Assembly (NCBI GenBank): GCA_001643675.2
Contig: LSRY02000003.1
Coordinates: 2,036,001 to 2,100,000, forward strand
Direction: 5' to 3'
Length of the DNA stretch: 64,000 nucleotides
Source: Monocercomonoides exilis
Taxonomy: Eukaryota; Preaxostyla; Oxymonadida; Polymastigidae
Shown piece after piece: positions 12,196 to 22,472 of this stretch (positions within the stretch are counted from its first letter, which is position 1; each line of letters opens with the position of its first letter). The notes below the pieces were generated by a model. The model worked only from the letters and a program-made list of their open reading frames with translations. It was not told where the DNA came from and did no database searches. Both the position numbers and the translations under genes were made by a program.

Positions 12196-14058
12196 AGGCA
12201 AGAAAGCGAACAATTCATACGAATCATTTGTTTTTTTTTTTTACAAAATGTTTCAAAGCCGAATGCGGGGAAATGCATTTCATTTCATGTAATAATTTTT
12301 GTGAAATTTCTTTCTATTCATTCATTTCCTTTTTTTTTCATGACATTTCATTTTCAAAATAAATAAATAAATAAAGCGGAAGCGTAACACCTTTGCACAA
12401 AAATATTCATATTTTTAGGTGTGTTTCTCATTATGATTTTTTACTAAAAAAAGTTAACGAACCATTGTTTGGATGCTTTGATGAATTAATATTGAAACGA
12501 AATTTTTTGCTTTATAAATTTTGTTCCACGCAAAATTTTCTTTTATTTTTCTTAATTTTTTTTTCTTTGTGTCTATTTTTCTTGCATGAGAATGTTAGAT
12601 TAACAATGATAAGGTTGTGGAAAAAGTTTGGAGCAAATCTTTGTTTTTTTCATAAATGCAAAAATAATGCCCCTATAAATGGGGCAAAATTCGAACATTT
12701 ATGAATAAAATAACTATTTGATCCAGATTTTTATGTTATCATTTCATTACAAGTCTTTCGCTCTCAGGCTTAAAAACACATAGAAAAATTATGAAATAGA
12801 AAAAATAATTAGAAATTATTGAGTGGAACGAAATTCATAAAGCAAAAAAAATTCATCTCAAATGTGTTTGGTTGTGAAACATAATTTCCTCGTTGCCAAA
12901 AGAGCAGAAGAGCTTAAAAAAATATAATTTTGAATCTTTTTGAGGCAAATGCGCGAACGAGTCAGAAAGACGTGAATAGATGGAGCATAAACAGTTGAAA
13001 TGAGCGGAATGCCGTTGAACATCAGAGCAAAAATGGAGCAGTGACATTGGAAGGCAGTGCGCTTAATGGGTACTTGTGGGACGATAGCTCGGAGAGTGTA
13101 ATTTGTGACTTCTTGAAGAAAGCAGTGCTTTGAGCAGCTTTTTAAAGGATTGTGGATGCAGATTAAAAAGCACATAGCAATGTTGATCTAAGGAACTGTG
13201 AAACTGTGGAGCTGTGAAGCAAGGAAAGAAAAAAGGAATATCGACAGAATCCGTCAAAGTGGGAACAAATTGGCGATGTGCTGCCACATCCTATGGTTCG
13301 GATGGAATTTTGCCATTTTTCCGGGCAGTATCAGGGTTGATGCGCCGTTCGTTAGTAAGCTCTTACAGCTGAATTTCTCGATTTTGTGCTCCGTTGAAGG
13401 AATCTTTCTGGAGACAGCTGCTTGAAATTTGGCATGTTGCATGAGGACAGACATTGGGGAGGAAGGCATAAGTGATGAAAATATAGTTGTAGAGCATGAA
13501 GGTTGATCTTTGCTGCATTGTTCTGGATTTTGACATCCAGCAGAAGTTCAGTTTGGAGTTTGGCAAGTCTGATAAGTGGCAAAGAAGAGCAGAAAAAGCA
13601 TTTTTGATTTATATCAGTTAGGCTGGTTGCGAGATGGGGCATTCAGTTGAAGTGTGAATTCGCATTTACAAATGATTTATTTGTTATATTTATTTATATT
13701 TATATTTTTAGTGGCTTGCTCCGCCATCTTCTTTTTCAAAGAAAGACATTCTTGAAGCAGGCCGTGATATTTTTTTGAAGTGCCGAATTCCATGAAGAAT
13801 GTGTTTCTTGAATGCAAGCGCAAATGGATAACCAATTCCTTGCTTCAGTTTTGAGGAATATGTACCACAAGAAGAAAAGATATAACGCATCGATAAATTA
13901 TTCAAGAAATTTCAGCAAAAGATGCATATATATGTTTTCATATTGAATTTGACAGTGAATGAGGTTGACAGATCTCAAATAAAGCATGCTGCAGAAATTT
14001 TGCATTTGAACAAAATTTAGAAGGCTTATATAAATAATCAATAATAAACGCTACAAAT
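12196..14058. other. AT-rich DNA with a coding-like island, left arm
   Basis: A run of AATAAA-type repeats at about 12357-12376 lies roughly 165 bases after the IQCH-type stop and could supply poly(A) signals. A small hairpin (GCCCC, 7-base loop, GGGGC) sits at 12669-12685. From about 12.95 to 13.65 kb the base composition rises in GC and several 65-105-codon frames overlap, mostly on the minus strand, but none is recognisable and none is continuous. It may be a decayed or intron-broken gene. The mirror copy is at 30.5-32.4 kb. Confidence 0.45.
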
Positions 14059-15483
14059 TTATTCATATAATCTTTCAATGGAGAGGAAAATGAGAGGAGG
14101 AGGAGGAGGAGAGAAGGGGTGGAATATGATCAAGAGGCAAAAGAGGATAATTGTGAAGGTGAGTGCAGAGACTGTGAGGGAGCCCTGTGTTTGTTGGAAG
14201 AGAGCAGACGAGGCAGATGGATCAGGCGAAGAAGATGTTGATGATGATGAGGATGACGATGAAAATGATGATGCTGATTGTGATGACTGGGAATGTGAGT
14301 TTGATGGTTGAGGAATGCCACTGGAGGCGATGATGGTGGCAGTTGTGCCATTTCCAGTGATTTTTGTGTCAACCGCGCTGAAGGTGAGTGTTTGAGTTGG
14401 AACAAATGTTGAACTGAGGAGGGTGAGAGAGGCGTCTTGGAGGAGGGAAATGAAGCCGTTGAGGGCATACTCGATGGTGGCGCATGGGGTCTGTTGGGGC
14501 CTGCCACAGACATCGACATCAGTTCCGCTGTTAGAAACGATTTTGTTCTGGGCAATGAGGGGGAGCCAGCTATTATATTCAGCATTGTCAGCTGTATTGT
14601 TATTCCAGACTCTTTTTGTTAAAGTTGTTGATCCACAATTCTCAAATGGGGATTGGGTGATGCTGCTTCCATTGAAAAACACATCATTTCCTCTTCCATT
14701 TGTAGCCGTATTGCCATCGAAGAAACAAAATGTGATGAATTTTACTCCATTCATCCATGAATATGGTGGAAGGAAGCAAATTGCAGCACCACCATAATTG
14801 GCAGAGGCAGTCAATTTGTTGTTTATAAACTGGCAATCATTGATCAAAAACTGACTTGGTTTGTTATTTGGAGGATTATAAAATGTTAGAGAACCAGCAG
14901 AATCACCACCAGAATTTGAGATGCACTTGCATTTGGTGAAAAAGAATTGACCATTTGACGGAAAACCGCCAACATTAAAATACCAACCAGTTCCACACCA
15001 ATTTGTTATTGAACAACTTTCCACTCTGTTATCTGAGAATGAATAAACAGAATTTGATTGTGGATTGTAAACGAACACTGCTCCTCCATGCTTCGCTTGA
15101 CAACTTGTGAAATTGGATTTTGAAATATCAATTTTTAACAAAACATTGCAATACAACGCTCCTCCATGATCACTGGTTGAGCAATTGAAAAATGAGCAGG
15201 AAGTGATTGAGAGATTAGCATTTGTGCATTCTACATAAAGTGCTCCACCACGACTTGACCCACTGTTTGAATCATTCCATTCGCACCATTCGAATCTGTG
15301 GTTGTTCTCATCAAATGAAGTCAGTCTTCCAGGTTTCACTCTTTGAGATTCAGTTCCAACATGCACAACAGCAGCATTTGGTGAAGAGTGTGTTTGGTGG
15401 AGGAAAGATGTGTTGAAGGCAGAGAGAGAAGTGACAGGGCTGTTGAGGTTGGGGAGAATGGCACCATCGATGGGATTGTGAGT
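14059..15483 (-). CDS. Pmp-like surface protein, left-arm copy, start codon not found
   Basis: The family frame runs from THNPIDGAILPN (about 15483) to a stop at 14059-14061 and includes about 475 residues. It has GGAL, GGAL, GGAV and GGAA motifs, NWCGTGWYF and the CKCISNSGGDSAGSLTF block. It then continues through CGRPQQTPCATIEYAL into a Ser-rich linker and ends in FTIILFCLLIIFHPF, a plausible membrane segment or a chance extension. The frame is open upstream only to about 15519 and contains no ATG before the conserved core, so it is either 5'-truncated or has an unidentified first exon. The mirror copy at 29103-30527 differs at only two residues over the last 435 (Ile/Thr and Ser/Pro), so both copies remain open despite duplication. 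Confidence 0.6.
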   Translation of the reverse strand, partial: THNPIDGAILPNLNSPVTSLSAFNTSFLHQTHSSPNAAVVHVGTESQRVKPGRLTSFDENNHRFEWCEWNDSNSGSSRGGALYVECTNANLSITSCSFFNCSTSDHGGALYCNVLLKIDISKSNFTSCQAKHGGAVFVYNPQSNSVYSFSDNRVESCSITNWCGTGWYFNVGGFPSNGQFFFTKCKCISNSGGDSAGSLTFYNPPNNKPSQFLINDCQFINNKLTASANYGGAAICFLPPYSWMNGVKFITFCFFDGNTATNGRGNDVFFNGSSITQSPFENCGSTTLTKRVWNNNTADNAEYNSWLPLIAQNKIVSNSGTDVDVCGRPQQTPCATIEYALNGFISLLQDASLTLLSSTFVPTQTLTFSAVDTKITGNGTTATIIASSGIPQPSNSHSQSSQSASSFSSSSSSSSTSSSPDPSASSALFQQTQGSLTVSALTFTIILFCLLIIFHPFSPPPPPLIFLSIERLYE

Positions 15484-15519
15484 TGTGTGAATGAGAAAAT
15501 CAATATGAAAAGGGGAAAG

Positions 15520-16727
15520 CTATTCTGAAACAACAGCAATGATAATGACATTGCTGATGCTCAATCATGATGGAAAAAACAATTTTTGTTTTGAATTAAT
15601 TTTTTCGTTTTTCGAGTTTTCTTTTTCGAGAGCCGTTTCTGAATGAATGAGCAATGCAATGGGAGAAAAAGAAAAGGATGCTTATATGATGTTCTGTTTT
15701 GCTCGAAGTTCTTTTGCATTTGTTTGTGTTTGGAACGACGAAATTATTCATGGCCTGGAATGTGTCGTTTTTTGTTTTCTATCACTCAGAAAGTTATTTC
15801 GTCATTTGCGTTTATCACAATGAAACAAATTGAAGATTGGTGAAGCATGCATTCTATTCTCAAATTTCTTTTTGATCTTTCTTTGGTTCACCGTTGTTTT
15901 GTGCTCATTTTTTCTTTTTTAAAAAAGCATATTCTTGTTGAAGATGAGCCGACTTCGCTTGAATGAAACCTGTTCATTTGAATAAAAAGCACCTGTTCGC
16001 ATTTCATCAAGTGTTGACTGTACATCATTTTCTTATATATTTATAATATTAATTTTTTTTTCAAAGAAAGTTTCACATTTGTTTCTCCAGTGAACTGCAG
16101 ATCATCAAAAGATAAAATTTTATAAACTATTTTTGAAGAAAGTCATTTCATAATCAAAAAGTTTCACAGTTCTTTTCACTTGATTTTTTCCCCCTGATTT
16201 TTATCGCATGACAAAGATGTGAACAATAATTATTTTCAATCACTTTGGTTGAATTGCTGATATACCAGGGGGAAAAAATAATAACTGTGATTTCATCCTT
16301 AATAAAATGACAAATACTCGAAAATCAAATGATAAGCCGAATGGAACAGGGCTGGAAAGCAAGAAGATAAGGTATCTTCAAGTTTCAAAGCAATGCTCAA
16401 CAGCAACATTTATGGGGGGAAAAAAAAGAATGTTATTCCATTCAACTGTTCATTGCCAATTCAGTTTCATAAATAAAGATGAACGAAACTCTTGATTTAT
16501 TCTTTCAAAAACCATTAAAACATGCAAGTATATTTTTGTATTGACAATTTGCTTCCTTCACTTTTTCTGTCCTCTTCTAAGATCCATTTAATAGGCTGGC
16601 TTCGGTGCAGACAAGAGTTGCATTCAACTCAATGCTTTGAAATTTGACATATGTGCGCGTACTTCCAAACTTTTTATCTTTTATATTTCAAAAAAAAAAT
16701 GCAATAACAGAATGGCCATGTGCATAA
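15520..16727. other. AT-rich intergenic DNA, left arm
   Basis: No gene recognised. It holds the hairpin-like element at 16155-16290 and otherwise AT-rich DNA. The mirror copy is at about 27.86-29.07 kb. Confidence 0.5.
16155..16290. repeat. Small MITE-like inverted-repeat element
   Basis: A perfect 14-base inverted repeat, ATTTTTTCCCCCTG at 16183-16196 and CAGGGGGAAAAAAT at 16266-16279, is flanked by a second pair, CACAGTT and AACTGTG. Together they give an imperfect terminal inverted repeat around a short core. A similar end (GGTGGGGAAAAAATAAAG then TTTCATCCT) occurs at 21434-21465, and a related inverted end at about 21150. That suggests a dispersed non-autonomous element. No transposase is present and I could not establish target-site duplications. 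Confidence 0.4.
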
Positions 16728-18614
16728 ATGATCAATATTTACTTACCCAAAGAAATGAAAACATCCAAACATGCATCTGGCAATCCCATCTGTTGTGCTC
16801 AAACAAGCTTCGCCCTCATCAACACCTCCTTGTGTGTGACCCGTCTCAACATCATCCCTCTCAGCGGTTGTCCACTCCTCACTGCCCAACACCACTCCGC
16901 TGCCTCCATCTCCTCCTCCACTTGCACCATCCACCCACCTTCCCTCACCAACAACAACCACCACCACCACTGCCCCCTCTTCCTCTCTGCCCATGCCTCC
17001 GTCATCCTCACAAACTTCTCCCTCACCATCCATCAACCAGCCTTCCTCTCCTTCCCTCTCTTCTCCACCCCAAACAATCTCCTCCATAATGCCCACTCCC
17101 CAATCCCTGCCTCCTTCTCCATCTCCCGCTCCTCCTTCTCCTCCTTCATCTCCCTCATCCAGCCTTTCCTTTTTTCTCCTTCTTCCCTCTCTTCCCCATC
17201 CCCTTCTCCATCTCCTTCCCTTTCCCCTTCTCCTTCATCTTCCTCATCCTCATCCTCATCCTTATCCTCTTCTTTTTCTTCTCCTTCCCCATCCCTTTCT
17301 CCTTCCCTTTCCTCTTCCTCTTCCCCTCTCCATAACCATTACCAATCCCATCCCCACCTCCAAATCCACCTCCATCTCCATCTCTCAAACACCCTCTTCT
17401 CCAACATCTCCTCTCCCCAATCCCCTCTATCACTTCCATCTCTTCCTTCACACTCACTCAATCCTTTCATCTCAACCACCTCAACCACTTCCACTTCTAC
17501 CAATACCAACATCAATTCAATTCCCTCATTCTCCCTTCACTCATCCCTCTCCATCTACTCAACCATCTTTATTCACACTCACAATCCCATCGATGGTGCC
17601 ATTCTCCCCAACCTCAACAGCCCTGCCACTTCTCTCTCTGCCTTCAACACATCTTTCCTCCACCAAACACGTTCTTCATCAAATGGCCCTATTGTGCATG
17701 TTGGAAATGAAACCAACAGAAAGAGACCAGGAAGACTGACTTCATTTGATGCAAACAGCCATAAATTTGAATGGTGCGAATGGAACGATTCAAATGGAGG
17801 AAATGATTGGGGTGGAGCACTAAAAGTCAACTGCACTAATGCCAATCTCGCTATCACTTCTTGCTCATTTCACAATTGTTCATGTTCAGGTAATACTGCA
17901 GGTGGAGCGTTATGTTGTGATCGTTTGTTGAAAATCTCTCTCACAAAATCCAATTTCACAAGTTGTTCGGCCACTCATGGAGGAGCTGTTGTAATATATA
18001 CCCCACAATCAAATTCTGTTTATTCATTCTCAGATAACAGAGTGGAAAATTGCTCAATCACAAATTGGTGTGGAACTGGTTGGTATTTTAATGTTGGCGG
18101 TTTTCCGTCAAATGGTCAATTCTTTTTCACAAAATGCAAGTGCATCTCAAATTCTGGTGGTGATTCAACAGGTTCACTCACATTTTATTATCCTCCAACC
18201 AATAAACCAAATCAATTTTTGGTTAAAGATTGCCAGTTCATAAACAACAAAGTCGAAAATCCATCCTCCTACGGTGGTGCTGCGTTGTGCTGCACAAGAA
18301 CGTCAAATTGGATGAGCGGAAATAAATTCATCTCGTTTTGTTTCTTCGATGGCAACTCCGCCACAAATGGCAGAGGAAACGATGTGTTTTTCAATGGCAG
18401 TTCTATAGCCCAATCTCCATTCCAGCAATGCGGATCAACAACTCCAACACAAAGAGTGTGGAATGCAGGAACAGTTGAAAACACAGAGTATGTTGGCAGG
18501 TTTTGGCTTTTCCTTCAAAATTCTCCAATGAAATGTCTTTCTAACTTCCGTCTCTTATTTTTGCTTTCTCTATTTTCTCCTCTCCTTGCATTCTTTCTTT
18601 TCTCTCAAATTTGA
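16728..18614 (+). CDS. Pmp-like surface protein, left-arm copy, signal peptide lost
   Basis: Open from a true ATG at 16728 to TGA, 628 residues. From HASGNPIC (about residue 15) it aligns with the copy at 59499, but the 13 residues before that replace the signal peptide seen there. The copy is therefore probably 5'-truncated and may not be secreted. Next come the Cys-containing N-terminal region, a long Ser/Pro/Leu-rich segment from a polypyrimidine tract (about residues 105-280), the NPIDGAILPN segment, and the core with GGAL, GGAL, GGAV, GGAA and NWCGTGWYF. It ends with YVGRFWLFLQNSPMKC and a hydrophobic run (FRLLFLLSLFSPLLAFFLF) that could anchor it. The last part and the 3' flank are identical to the copy ending at 63095. 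Confidence 0.65.
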   Translation: MINIYLPKEMKTSKHASGNPICCAQTSFALINTSLCVTRLNIIPLSGCPLLTAQHHSAASISSSTCTIHPPSLTNNNHHHHCPLFLSAHASVILTNFSLTIHQPAFLSFPLFSTPNNLLHNAHSPIPASFSISRSSFSSFISLIQPFLFSPSSLSSPSPSPSPSLSPSPSSSSSSSSSLSSSFSSPSPSLSPSLSSSSSPLHNHYQSHPHLQIHLHLHLSNTLFSNISSPQSPLSLPSLPSHSLNPFISTTSTTSTSTNTNINSIPSFSLHSSLSIYSTIFIHTHNPIDGAILPNLNSPATSLSAFNTSFLHQTRSSSNGPIVHVGNETNRKRPGRLTSFDANSHKFEWCEWNDSNGGNDWGGALKVNCTNANLAITSCSFHNCSCSGNTAGGALCCDRLLKISLTKSNFTSCSATHGGAVVIYTPQSNSVYSFSDNRVENCSITNWCGTGWYFNVGGFPSNGQFFFTKCKCISNSGGDSTGSLTFYYPPTNKPNQFLVKDCQFINNKVENPSSYGGAALCCTRTSNWMSGNKFISFCFFDGNSATNGRGNDVFFNGSSIAQSPFQQCGSTTPTQRVWNAGTVENTEYVGRFWLFLQNSPMKCLSNFRLLFLLSLFSPLLAFFLFSQI

Positions 18615-19206
18615 TAGTTATTTTTTTCTGAATCTTGTCATTCACCCTTGTTTGTTATATCGCTTCTCAAAATTACCCTCCGTTTATCCAAATACTTTTC
18701 TTCCCAAATTCAACATTCAACTCGAATCTCCTCTTCGAAACATCTTCTCTCTTTAATCCAAAAATCTCTTCAACCCTCTCAATCTCTTTTCCATTTATCA
18801 AATATCCAAAAACAGGATCTTATTTTTTCTTTCTCTTTCTCCTCTTCTTTCATTTTCTGTCATACTTTTTCCTCTCTTTCTTATTTCAGAATATTTCCTT
18901 CAGCGGCAAAAGTTCATCTTTTTCTTCATTTCATCATGATCTCTGATGCAGATATCAAATGTGAAGAAATTTATCTGATGAAGTGGATGATGAAGAAGTT
19001 GGATGATATGTTTTTGACAAGTTGAAGAAGAAGAAGATGATGATGATAAATGAATAGAATGAGTTGATTGAAGATTGAGAATTGTGAAGATAAATGAAGA
19101 CAAGCAAAAATGAAGATGTTCGCAAAAATAGTTAATTTCTGGTTTTTCATCTTTTCTTCTGCTTTCTTTTGACAAATAAGATCCTCCAATTCCTCCCTCT
19201 CCATCC
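18615..19206 (+). other. Family spacer with splice-like motif
   Basis: Pyrimidine-rich spacer shared with 25.4-26.0, 61.5-62.0 and 63.1-63.5 kb. It contains TTTCCTTCAG at 18894-18903, which resembles a 3' splice site. A frame after it reads ISDADIKCEEI, matching acidic frames in the other spacers. I could not build a convincing spliced gene model. Confidence 0.45.
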
Positions 19207-20112
19207 ACTTAATCCCTCTTCCTCCACACCCACAACCCCATCGATGGCACCATTCTCCCCAACCTCAACAGCCCATCCACTTCCATCTCTGCCTTCAACA
19301 TTTCTTTTCTTCACCAAATACTCTCTTCACCAAATGATCTTGTAAGATATAACGGATCCGAAACTCAAAAATTGAAATTAGAAAGAATGTCCTCATTCAA
19401 CATGAATAGCTATCTCTTTGAATGGTGTGAATGGAATGATTCAAATGGTGGGTCAAGCGATGGAGGTGCACTTAAGGTTTATTGTGTCAATGCCAATCTC
19501 ACAATCACTTCTTGCTCGTTCAACAATTGTTCAACCACAGGAAATACTGTAGGTGGAGCATTATACAGTTACTGTTTGCAAAATGAGAATATTGCAAAAT
19601 CCAATTTCACAAGTTGTTCAGCTGCTCATGGAGGAGCAATTTGTATTGATGGACAACAATCATCTTCCGTTTATTCATTTTCTGATAACATGGTGGGAAA
19701 TTGTTCAATAACAAACTGGTGTGGAACTGGTTGGTATTTCTATATTGGTGATTTTTCTTCAAACGGTCAATTCCTGTTCACCAAATGCAAGTGTATTGCA
19801 AATTCTGGTAAAGATTCAACCGGCTCACTCACATTTCGCTGGCCTCCACAAAATAAACCAAATCAATTTTTGGTTAATGATTGTCAGTTCATCAATAACA
19901 ATCTGACTGCTTCTTCTTCTTATGGAGGCGCTGCTATTTATTATCATTCAACTTATTCCTGGATGAATGGAGTAAAATTCATCACATTCTGTTTTTTCGA
20001 TGGCAACACTGCAACAAATGGCAGGGGGAATGATGTGTTCTTCAGTGGTAATGCCATCACTCAATCTCCGTTTGAGAATTGTGGTTCAACAACCTCAACA
20101 CAAAGAATGTAG
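19207..20112 (+). pseudogene. Short Pmp-like copy, left arm, stop codons in the tail
   Basis: The family frame begins at about LFLHTHNPIDGTILPN (upstream TAA) and runs to TAG at 20110-20112. The core has DGGAL, VGGAL, HGGAI and YGGAA motifs, NWCGTGWYF and CKCIANSGKDSTGSLTF. The paralogue at 4.3-5.5 kb reads CAG where this copy has TAG, and TGG where this copy has TGA about 16 codons later (INKTADYETFNS then stop). Both downstream stops are thus single-base changes in an otherwise matching sequence. There is no start codon before the conserved core. The mirror copy at 24469-25374 is identical over the 246 residues compared, so the lesions predate the inverted duplication or were spread by conversion. 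Confidence 0.75.
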
Positions 20113-22096
20113 ATTAATAAAACTGCAGATTATGAGACTTTCAACAGCTGACTCACTCTCATTGAATCCTTCTCATATTTTTTCCAATAAAATGTCTTTT
20201 CATATTCCTTCTCTATGTGAAGAAATTTAATCAGATGACGTAAGCGTGATGATGACGACGATGAAGTTATGTGATATTATGCTGACATATTTGAAAAAAA
20301 ATTCTGATGATGCATGAATTGCATAAGATGGTTAATCATTGGGGATTGAGAAGACCAACGAAAGCAAATAAAAACAGAGAGTTTCGCTGAAATCGTTTTT
20401 TTTTTTTTTTTTTTTCTGGTTTTTCCTTCCATTCTTGTATCTTTTCGGGCAAACAATACCCTCAGAATCCATTACACACTTCTCTTGGCCGTCTTCCTTG
20501 AGCCAGCAAGAAATAGGAATCTTATGTCAATCCCTTTTTCATTCCATCGCTTCCACTTTCGCTTCACTTCTTTCACAAAAAATCTTCTTTCCTCAAAAAC
20601 TATTCATCGCTAATGCCCAATGTCAGGCATCTTCATAATGTCTCGAATTTCACAAATCTTCTCTTTTCTCTGTCCTTCTTTCATTTTCCTTCTCTACCAT
20701 TCCCCGCTTTTCCTCTTCTCACTTCAAATATTTATTGCTATTTTTCTTCTTCTCCAAGATTACTCATCATGTCACGTTTTTTCATTTTTCCTTTCGACAG
20801 CCTGAATCAGTATACATTTCAAAAGCCACAAAAATTAATCAAAATATCACAAAATGGCTGCAAGCCTCAAAGGCGCATTGACAATTTTCTTATCCTATCA
20901 TATTTATTTGTTTGAAAGGGCCAAACTTCCTCCAGACACAATGTGTGCCTGCTTCAATCTTTTTATCTTGTTTCTTCTTCTGTGAGCTGGCTTTGGATGC
21001 GAATGCAATGATCTTCCGTTTCAAGCCATTCTGTTTGCTCCAAAACTTACACCTCGTTCTTGAGTTGTTTGTTCGTTTCCAAAACAACTTCAACAGATAT
21101 TTGGATGAATGATCGTTTCGTTGCGAAAAGCATAAATATTACTTGTGATGATTGAATTTTTTGTTCCCCAATAAATATGATGGCTTGGTGGTAATTAGTT
21201 TTATTGTCATTGTGTGAATGGCGCTTCTTCCATGAAATATATTTTTTTAAAAAAAAATTGCTCGCAATGTGTCTGAATTTCTGGTCACCATCTCGTCTTA
21301 TTTGGCTTTTATCAAAATGGAAAAAATTGTGGGTTGAAGAAAAAAAACAAACTATTCTCTCAATTTATAAAGGCCTATTATTATCCAATCTGCTTCAATT
21401 GCTTGTTTTATTGAAAATCTTTATTCTGGATTGGTGGGGAAAAAATAAAGACTGAGTTTTCATCCTCAAAAACAAATAATCAATCGAATATTCATTGTTT
21501 CTTCTTTGATTTTTTGTGAATATTTGAACAACTTTTAAAAATGTTTGTGATTTTCAAAAATAATGAAAATTTTTTTATTTTCTCACCAAGAAAAATTCTT
21601 ATTCAAAACAATTATATACTCCAAAGATGAATAAGGCTTCAGTACATGTCATGAGAATTATAAGTTACGAATAAGATTTTTTCATCACAACTGTAACTTA
21701 TTCGTTATAAATTCAGTTTTTCCAAACATGGGGACATGTTTTTTGCAATAAAATTTTTTCTTTCGAAAAACTTTCAATCTTTGAAAAATCAACACCCCGA
21801 AAAAAGTTATGATTTCAAATATAATCACCCACATCTTATCAAAGAAAATTAATCATTTCCATTTGGGGGAAAATATGGATTTTCAAGCATTTTTTGCATA
21901 AAGCATCAAAACTTTGCTTCTCCACAAACTTTTCACAACTCGCTTTTATTTTTGAATCAATCTTATTTTCACACCTGCTTATTAACATCGTTGCTGAATA
22001 AAAATGTTGAAAAAAGATGTCTTTTTTTTTCTTTCACAAAAATGATTTTGTCATTTCATTTCAATATTTTTGAAAACGAAAAACTTATCCATGGTG
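20113..22096. other. AT-rich non-coding DNA towards the palindrome centre, left arm
   Basis: Begins with the spacer of the 2-kb repeat unit (matching 63.7-63.95 kb around 20.5-20.8 kb), includes a 20-T run at 20396-20415, and continues as increasingly AT-rich DNA without a credible gene. Possible MITE-like ends lie near 21150 and 21440. Confidence 0.6.
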
Positions 22097-22472
22097 AATT
22101 TTATTTCCAGTATTATCACACGAAAATACCTGGAATTTCGTATTTTTTTCCATACTGTAACTTTCATTTGTAACAGTTCTTTTTTTAATATTCAGATGAA
22201 TATAACCTTTTTATTAACGAATTCAAAAAAGATCAAACAATGATTTCATCAAACACTTTTTATAATTATGATTTTTAATGTTATTATTTTAGATAAAAAG
22301 TGTTTAATCATGGAAATTCTATTTGGATTCATAAAATATTGAATGAATTTCAAGAAAATCATTTTCATCTGAAAATGAAAAAAGGATAATTTCTTCACTT
22401 AATGACTTTTTTGTTATTAAATAAGGAATATCAGATATATTCAATAACAATAAAAAATAAAAATAAATAAAA
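22097..22472. other. 376-bp unique spacer at the palindrome centre
   Basis: This is the only sequence between the two arms without an inverted partner. It is extremely AT-rich and carries no gene. It contains a smaller inverted repeat: AAACACTTTTTAT (22251-22263) against ATAAAAAGTGTTT (22293-22305), with a loop of about 29 bases and its axis within about 7 bases of the axis of the whole palindrome. Confidence 0.85.

Larger units (their letters stand above)
9225..22096 (+). repeat. Left arm of a ~12.9-kb inverted duplication
   Basis: Every feature from 9.2 to 22.1 kb recurs in reverse order and opposite orientation at 22.5-35.4 kb. Paired positions sum to about 44,570 near the centre and 44,580-44,586 further out. 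Most of the shift comes from one homopolymer (20 T at 20396-20415 against 29 A at 24157-24185). The inner edge is sharp: matching stops after CCATGGTG at 22089-22096. The outer edge falls in a Ser-codon/CTT-rich stretch inside the IQCH-like gene. Identity looks very high inside and clearly lower over 9.25-9.55 kb. Confidence 0.95.

Noticed and set aside
16743-17457. Minus-strand Gly/Glu/Met-rich and plus-strand Pro/Ser-rich frames over the polypyrimidine tract
   Set aside because: They follow from the skewed composition. Only the frame joined to the Pmp-like core is conserved as protein.
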